Positions 59,631 to 64,000 of a stretch of 64,000 bases of DNA are shown in pieces. Made by a program: the position numbers and the translations under genes. This stretch comes from Actinoplanes cyaneus (GTDB lineage Bacteria; Actinomycetota; Actinomycetes; Mycobacteriales; Micromonosporaceae). The DNA is taken from contig NZ_BOMH01000074.1 in assembly GCF_016862095.1 (NCBI RefSeq), positions 1 to 64,000 on the forward strand, read 5' to 3'. Positions within the stretch are counted from its first letter, which is position 1; each line of letters opens with the position of its first letter. The notes under the pieces were generated by a model. The model searched no databases, was not told the origin of the DNA, and saw only the letters and a program-made list of their open reading frames with translations.

Positions 59631-60869
59631 GTGGCGACGAGCGTGTGGCGGGCGATGGCGGGCAATCCCGTCCGATTCGTCCTGTCGCGGTGGCCATGGC
59701 GCAGCCTGGCCTATGTGGCCAGCAGCGTGGCGGTCATCCCGATCGCCTGGCTGGCCATCATGCCGCTGCTGCTGTTTCCGCCGCTGTTGATACTCGTCGG
59801 CATGCCGATCGGGGCGCTGGAGCGCCACCGGCTCGGCATCATGGCGCCCCTGGGGGTCCCCGACCCGCACGCACCCGCGCCCCCGAGCGGCTGGGCGTGG
59901 GTGCGGCTGCGGGTGACCGAGGCTGCCACCTGGCGCGAACTCGGCTATGCCGCATGCCTGCTGTCGGTGCTGGCGCTCCTCGACCTCGCCGCGGTGTTCG
60001 TCCTGTTCCTCTGCCTCCTGCTGCTGGTGCTGCCGCTGCTGGTCGGGGTGGGCGCGAACGTCCAGGTCGCGGTGGGCACCTGGACGGTCGAGACCGTCGG
60101 GCAGGCGTGCGCCGTGGCCGGTCTGGCCGGGGTGCCCGCGACGGTGATCACCCTGTACGGCATCAGCGTGCTCGGCGGCGCCCAGGCAGCCTTCGCCACG
60201 TGGCTGCTCGCGCCCACCGGCACCGAGACGAACCGTCAGGTCGAGGAACTGGCCCGGTCACGCAGCCGGTTGGTGAACTCGTTCGAGGCCGAGCGCCGTC
60301 GGATCGAGCGAGACCTGCACGACGGCGCGCAGCAACATCTGGTGCTCCTGACGATGAAGCTGGGCCTGGCCGAGCGGCATCTGGCCGCCGCGGACGGACG
60401 CGCCGGTGAACTCGTCGGCGAGGCCCACGAGCAGGCTCGGCTGGCACTCACGACCCTGCGGGACCAGATCCGCGGCATCCATCCTCAGATCCTCACCGAT
60501 TTCGGGCTGGCCGAGGCGGTACGCGAACTCGCCGAACGGTGTCCGGTTCCGGTCGAGGCCGACCTCGACCTGCCGGGCCGGCTGCCGCCCGAGATCGAGT
60601 CCACCGCCTACTTCGTGGTCTCGGAGGCCCTGACCAACGCGGTACGACACGCCGCGGCCACGCGTATCCAGATCAGTGGCAGACTCGCTGAGCAACGGCT
60701 GGCGCTGACAATCGTCGACGACGGCAGGGGCGGCGCTGAACCGTCCCTGGGCACGGGCATGCGGGGGCTGGCCGACCGGGTGGCCGTCGTGGCCGGCACC
60801 CTGGAGATCAGCAGCCCACAAGGAGGACCCACCACCGTGCGGATCGACCTGCCGTGTCGTTACGAATAG
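59631..60869 (+). CDS. Sensor histidine kinase (NarL type, with sensor membrane domain)
   Basis: About 412 residues from GTG 59631, 7 bases after a TAGGGT -10 box (leaderless). The N-terminal membrane sensor domain (four helices, e.g. VIPIAWLAIMPLLLFPPLLI) is of the putative-sensor type found in actinobacteria. HisKA_3 box FEAERRRIERDLHDGAQQHL with His in DLHDGAQQ, then YFVVSEALTNAVRHA and GTGMRGLADRV HATPase boxes. Overlaps the regulator gene by 16 bases. Confidence 0.92.
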   Translation: MATSVWRAMAGNPVRFVLSRWPWRSLAYVASSVAVIPIAWLAIMPLLLFPPLLILVGMPIGALERHRLGIMAPLGVPDPHAPAPPSGWAWVRLRVTEAATWRELGYAACLLSVLALLDLAAVFVLFLCLLLLVLPLLVGVGANVQVAVGTWTVETVGQACAVAGLAGVPATVITLYGISVLGGAQAAFATWLLAPTGTETNRQVEELARSRSRLVNSFEAERRRIERDLHDGAQQHLVLLTMKLGLAERHLAAADGRAGELVGEAHEQARLALTTLRDQIRGIHPQILTDFGLAEAVRELAERCPVPVEADLDLPGRLPPEIESTAYFVVSEALTNAVRHAAATRIQISGRLAEQRLALTIVDDGRGGAEPSLGTGMRGLADRVAVVAGTLEISSPQGGPTTVRIDLPCRYE

Positions 60870-61504
60870 TGCTTGCCGAAGACGCCACGCTCATGCGGGC
60901 CGGCCTCGTCAGCCTGCTCGAAGGACTGGGCCACACCGTGGTGGCGGCGGTCGGTGACGGTGACGCGATGATGGCGGCCGCCCGGGAGCACCGACCCGAC
61001 CTGGTCGTCACCGATGTCCGCATGCCGCCCGGTTTCACCGACGAAGGGCTGCGTGCCGCGGTGACACTGCGCGCCGGCGACCCGGGCGCGGCGGTCCTCG
61101 TGCTGTCGCAGTACGCGGCCACCGCGTACGCCGCTGAACTGCTCGGCCCGTCCGGCCGGGCCGGAGTCGGTTACCTGCTCAAGGACCGCGTCGGCGAGGT
61201 CGCCGACTTCTCCGACGCGGTGTCGCGGGTCGCGGCCGGCGAGACCGTCATCGACCCCGACGTGGTCCGGCAGTTGCTGAACCGCCCACGCACGACCAAC
61301 CCGCTCGACCGGTTGACCGCGCGGGAACGGGAGGTGCTCGGGCAGATGGCCGAAGGACACAACAACCCGTCCATCGCCCGGACGCTCGGCATCAGCGACG
61401 CCGCGGTGGCCAAACACATCGGCAACATCTTCACCAAACTCGACCTCCCCGAGACCGACGGCCACCGCCGGGTACTCGCCGTCCTGACCTACCTGCGAAG
61501 CTGA
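60854..61504 (+). CDS. NarL/LuxR-type response regulator
   Basis: 216 residues from GTG 60854. Receiver RIVLAEDATLMRAGL, phospho-Asp in LVVTDVRMPPGFTDEG, Lys in GYLLKDRVGEV; HTH LTAREREVLGQMAEGHNNPSIARTLGI with AVAKHIGNIFTKL. Partner of the overlapping kinase gene. Confidence 0.94.
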   Translation: MSLRIVLAEDATLMRAGLVSLLEGLGHTVVAAVGDGDAMMAAAREHRPDLVVTDVRMPPGFTDEGLRAAVTLRAGDPGAAVLVLSQYAATAYAAELLGPSGRAGVGYLLKDRVGEVADFSDAVSRVAAGETVIDPDVVRQLLNRPRTTNPLDRLTAREREVLGQMAEGHNNPSIARTLGISDAAVAKHIGNIFTKLDLPETDGHRRVLAVLTYLRS

Positions 61505-61674
61505 CCGCCTCCGAGCCGGCGGCGGCAGCGACGGCGCGCGCGAGCCGCGAACTGGACCATCGCCGGCGCCGCCTCGGTGCGCTCGTGTGCCGCACCGGTG
61601 TCACCACCCGGGCAGCGCTTGCTCCACCACGCACCCCGGTGTCCGCTGCGCGGGGCAACGCCGAGCAGGGGTGG

Positions 61675-61977
61675 TCACAGCGGCCACAGCGGCAGCTGCT
61701 CGGGGCCATCGGCGGCGACGGTCAGGCCGTCGGCGCCGGTGGCCCGCAGGCAGCGGTGACAGGTGATCGGCGACGTCGTCGGGCGCAGCGCGGCCAGCTC
61801 GCCGCCGCTGACCCCGACGTGGCAGAGCGGGGCGGGCACCTCCAGCTCGCCCAGCCAGCGCACGGTCGCGACCGCGTGCACGGCGCCGCCGCCGCGCGAC
61901 ACCGCGTTCTTGCCGGCGAAGTCGGCCCGGGCGCGGGCGACGACAGCCGCGAGCAGGTCACCGGCCGAGGACGTCAT
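61675..61977 (-). CDS. Small hypothetical protein with C-x2-C motif
   Basis: 100 residues from ATG 61977. VHAVATVRWLGELEVPAPLCHVGVSGGEL then ITCHRCLRATGADG: one Cys-His pair plus a C-x2-C pair, a spacing seen in small zinc-ribbon-like actinobacterial proteins. No function known. Oriented toward the response regulator gene, which converges on it across 170 empty bases. Confidence 0.6.
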   Translation of the reverse strand: MTSSAGDLLAAVVARARADFAGKNAVSRGGGAVHAVATVRWLGELEVPAPLCHVGVSGGELAALRPTTSPITCHRCLRATGADGLTVAADGPEQLPLWPL

Positions 61978-62011
61978 GCGCCCATGCTGCCCCCGGGGTA
62001 CGACACTTTTC

Positions 62012-63037
62012 TCAGTGCCGTACCGCGAACCGGTCCTGATCCTGCGTGATCAGCTGATCGACAACGGTCGCGGGGGTGACGCCGGTGGTGGCCGCCGTCT
62101 GCAGGATCGTGGCGAGGGTGTCGCCGATGCCGTGCAGCCGGGCGGCGACCTGCTCCGGGGTCTCGTGCAACAGTTCGACGGCGGTCGCGTGGATCAGGCC
62201 GCCGGCGCTGACGACCACGTCCGGCGCCCACAGGATGCCGCGCTCGTGCAGCAGGTCCGCGGTCGCGGGCACGTCCAGCTGGTTGTTGGCCGGCCCGGCG
62301 ATGGCCGCGCAGCGCAGCGCGGGCACCGAGGCGGCGGTGAGCAGGCCGCCGAGCGCGGCCGGGATCAGCACGTCCACGTCCGCGGCCAGGCAGTCGCGGG
62401 GGCTGACCCAGGTCGCGCCGTGCCGGGCGGCCAGGGCGCCGCGGTCCTCGGTGTCGGCGGCGACCAGATGGGCTCTCTCGGCCGCGAGCAGTCGCAGGAC
62501 GTGACCGCCGACCCGGCCCAGGCCCAGGATCGCGAAGCGGCGCCCGGCCAGGTCGGGGCTGCCGAAGCGCTGCCGGCAGACCGCGCGCAGGGCGGCGATC
62601 ACGCCGGTGGCGGTGTGCTCGGAGGAGTCGCCGCTGCCACCGGCGGACGCGGGCCGGCAGAAGACGTGCTCGGTGCGTTCGCCGATGACGGCCATGTCGT
62701 CGGGGCCGGTGCCGACGTCCGGGCCGGTCGCGTAGCGCCCGCCGAGGAACGCGATCGTGTCGCCGACGTCGAGCAGCAGTGCGCGCCGGTCGGGCAGGTG
62801 CCCGGCCGGCAGGGCGACGACGGTCTTGCCGCCGCCCAGGGGCAGACCGGCGAGGGTGGTCTTGCCGGTCATCGCGGCCGACAGGCGCAGCGCGTCGGTG
62901 ACGGCGTCGCGCCAGTGCGGGTAGTGCGTGAGCCGGCATCCGCCGGCCGCCATGCCGCGGGCGGTGGAGTGGACGGCGACGGTGATCGGCAGGCCGGTCC
63001 GGTGACCGCGCCGGGTGATGACAAGTTCGTGCTCCAT
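62012..63037 (-). CDS. Branched-chain amino acid dehydrogenase (valine/leucine dehydrogenase family)
   Basis: About 341 residues from ATG 63037, which lies 7 bases after TAGCTT, a -10 box that fits a leaderless start; a GTG at 63061 is in frame. Glu/Leu/Phe/Val dehydrogenase features: AAGGCRL, DALRLSAAMTGKTTLAGLPLGGGKTVV (catalytic Lys), YATGPDVGTGPDDMAVIGERT, Rossmann motif FAILGLGRVGGHVLRLL and GPANNQL. It oxidatively deaminates branched-chain amino acids with NAD. Divergent from an Lrp-type regulator. Confidence 0.9.
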   Translation of the reverse strand: MEHELVITRRGHRTGLPITVAVHSTARGMAAGGCRLTHYPHWRDAVTDALRLSAAMTGKTTLAGLPLGGGKTVVALPAGHLPDRRALLLDVGDTIAFLGGRYATGPDVGTGPDDMAVIGERTEHVFCRPASAGGSGDSSEHTATGVIAALRAVCRQRFGSPDLAGRRFAILGLGRVGGHVLRLLAAERAHLVAADTEDRGALAARHGATWVSPRDCLAADVDVLIPAALGGLLTAASVPALRCAAIAGPANNQLDVPATADLLHERGILWAPDVVVSAGGLIHATAVELLHETPEQVAARLHGIGDTLATILQTAATTGVTPATVVDQLITQDQDRFAVRH

Positions 63038-63079
63038 GCGGGAGAAGCTAGCCATCCGCACGGCCGGTGATCAGCGATT

Positions 63080-63094
63080 CCGAACGACGTTCGG
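63080..63094. promoter_or_regulatory. Palindrome CCGAACG-A-CGTTCGG between lrp and dehydrogenase
   Basis: Perfect 7-bp arms around one base, midway between divergent starts and next to the GATAAT -10 box of the lrp gene (63104-63109). Probable Lrp binding site. Confidence 0.6.
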
Positions 63095-63116
63095 GGTTTG
63101 GTGGATAATCCCGGTC

Positions 63117-63575
63117 GTGGACGAACTTGATTCGGCGATCGTGGCGCACCTGCAGACGGATGCGCGCCAGACGAACCGGGAACTGGCCCGCCGGGTCGGG
63201 ATCGCGCCGTCGACGTGCCTGGAACGGGTCCGGTCGCTGCGTGAGCGCGGGGTGATCACCGGGTTTCACGCCGAGGTGGACCTGGGGGCGCTGCACCGCG
63301 GGGTGCAGGCGCTGTTGCACGTGCAGATCAGGCCGCTGTCGCGGACCGTCATCGACAGTTTCAAGGCGTACGCGATGGGCCTGCCTGAGGTGTTGTCGGT
63401 GTTCGTGGTGGCCGGTGGGGACGACTTCCTGGTGCATGTCGCCGTGCCCAGCGTCGACGCACTGCACGGTTTTCTGATGGACAAGTTCAGCGGGCGCCGC
63501 GAGATCGTGGGTTTCCGCAGCTCAGTGATCTACGAGCACTCCCGCAAGCCGGTCATCGAGCCTCTGGATCCGTAG
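63117..63575 (+). CDS. Lrp/AsnC family regulator
   Basis: 152 residues from GTG 63117, 7 bases after GATAAT (leaderless). HTH DELDSAIVAHLQTDARQTNRELARRVG with STCLERVRSLRERGVI; RAM ligand domain with LLHVQIRPLSRT, VLSVFVVAGGDDFLVHVAV and the C-terminal FRSSVIYEH. Next to a branched-chain amino acid dehydrogenase gene it is likely the amino-acid-responsive regulator of that gene. Confidence 0.93.
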   Translation: MDELDSAIVAHLQTDARQTNRELARRVGIAPSTCLERVRSLRERGVITGFHAEVDLGALHRGVQALLHVQIRPLSRTVIDSFKAYAMGLPEVLSVFVVAGGDDFLVHVAVPSVDALHGFLMDKFSGRREIVGFRSSVIYEHSRKPVIEPLDP

Positions 63576-63618
63576 ATTGGCACTGGCGCAAATCGGTTTG
63601 TGATGGAAACCTATTGGC

Positions 63619-64000
63619 ATGACTGCTGATTCTGTTCACGCCGGGGGAGACCCGCGGCGGCTGCTCTCGCAGGTGCACGCCCTGTCCCGGCGGGTGCGCG
63701 CCGACCGGCGGGTGACCTGGGTCGCGCTGCTGGTCCTGGCGGTGGCGACGTTCGTGGCCATCCCGGTCGACTGGTTCGGCATGCAGGTCGACTGCGCCGC
63801 CGGCGGGGCGTGCCGGTTCAACCGGCTCGGCTCGCTGTACTTCTGGCCACCGGCGCTGCTGCTGTCGTACACGGTGATCGCCGTGGCCTACCGGCGGGTC
63901 GCCCGTTCCCGCGGCGTCGACGCGCGCGTGCTGCCGTACGCGATCACCGGCGCCGCCCTGACCGGCGTCTTCACCGCCGCCTGGGTGGGGGCGCGCATCT
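63619..64000 (+). CDS. Membrane protein (partial, runs off right edge)
   Basis: 127 residues visible from ATG 63619. A basic N-terminus (RRLLSQVHALSRRVRADRRV) precedes three hydrophobic helices (WVALLVLAVATFVAIPV, SLYFWPPALLLSYTVIAVAY, ITGAALTGVFTAAWV), with a Cys-containing loop CAAGGACRFN between the first two. Not recognised; the 3' end lies beyond the window. Confidence 0.65.
   Translation, partial: MTADSVHAGGDPRRLLSQVHALSRRVRADRRVTWVALLVLAVATFVAIPVDWFGMQVDCAAGGACRFNRLGSLYFWPPALLLSYTVIAVAYRRVARSRGVDARVLPYAITGAALTGVFTAAWVGARI

Overview
The window is very GC-rich and uses GTG starts often. Typical actinobacterial parts are MarR/Ohr, NarL-type two-component pairs, a YtrA-type GntR protein and an iniBAC-like dynamin operon. 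It reads as a chromosome segment of a filamentous actinobacterium, most likely Micromonosporaceae (Actinoplanes/Micromonospora-like). The family assignment is inference. No rRNA, tRNA or CRISPR array was seen.

Layout. 0-3 kb: a partial erythromycin-esterase-like gene divergent from a methyltransferase and two small unknown genes. 3-9 kb: a minus-strand NRPS-independent siderophore (NIS) operon of two IucA/IucC synthetases and a PLP decarboxylase, divergent from an FAD dehydrogenase. 9-19 kb: housekeeping and stress genes (epimerase, UPF0303 protein, TSUP permease with a tiny coupled membrane ORF, EEP-family hydrolase, OhrR/Ohr, MerR, HAD-like protein, TetR/FabF). 19.4-30 kb: an accessory, less GC-rich island with small membrane and ribbon-helix-helix proteins, followed by a 2467-residue secreted RHS/YD-repeat protein. 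Its C-terminus is a strongly cationic, Trp/Arg-rich 133-residue domain, and a small acidic protein follows it (candidate toxin-immunity pair).

30-38 kb: aldo/keto reductase with divergent TetR, a small hydrolase, a two-component system, a guanidine-III riboswitch controlling an SMR guanidinium exporter, DinB-like, PlsC and GNAT genes. 38-42 kb: a NemR/NemA-like electrophile-response module in which a TetR gene, a quinone oxidoreductase and an old-yellow-enzyme/hydrolase operon share a 14-bp operator. 42-47 kb: a decayed Tn3-family transposase (two in-frame stops) and a frameshifted drug-efflux MFS gene whose TetR repressor and perfect operator survive. 47-51 kb: NmrA-like, GntR and UMF1-type MFS genes. 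50.8-57.7 kb: two coupled dynamin-like GTPases plus an Asp/His-rich protein, divergent from a large P-loop/LuxR regulator; this is the architecture of mycobacterial iniBAC with IniR. 58-64 kb: DUF4240-like gene, membrane protein with a two-component system, and valine/leucine-type dehydrogenase divergent from an Lrp regulator.

Two dispersed sequence families cut across this layout. One is a palindromic ATCCTAGGAT promoter/leader element near 1.25, 31.72 and 37.54 kb; two copies continue into a structured ~85-nt element with a conserved fold. The other is a ~50-bp hairpin (arm GGCTGGTNCTCACSGT) with at least eight copies in gene-free gaps. Many genes start 6-7 bases after a TANNNT -10 box, which suggests leaderless transcripts.
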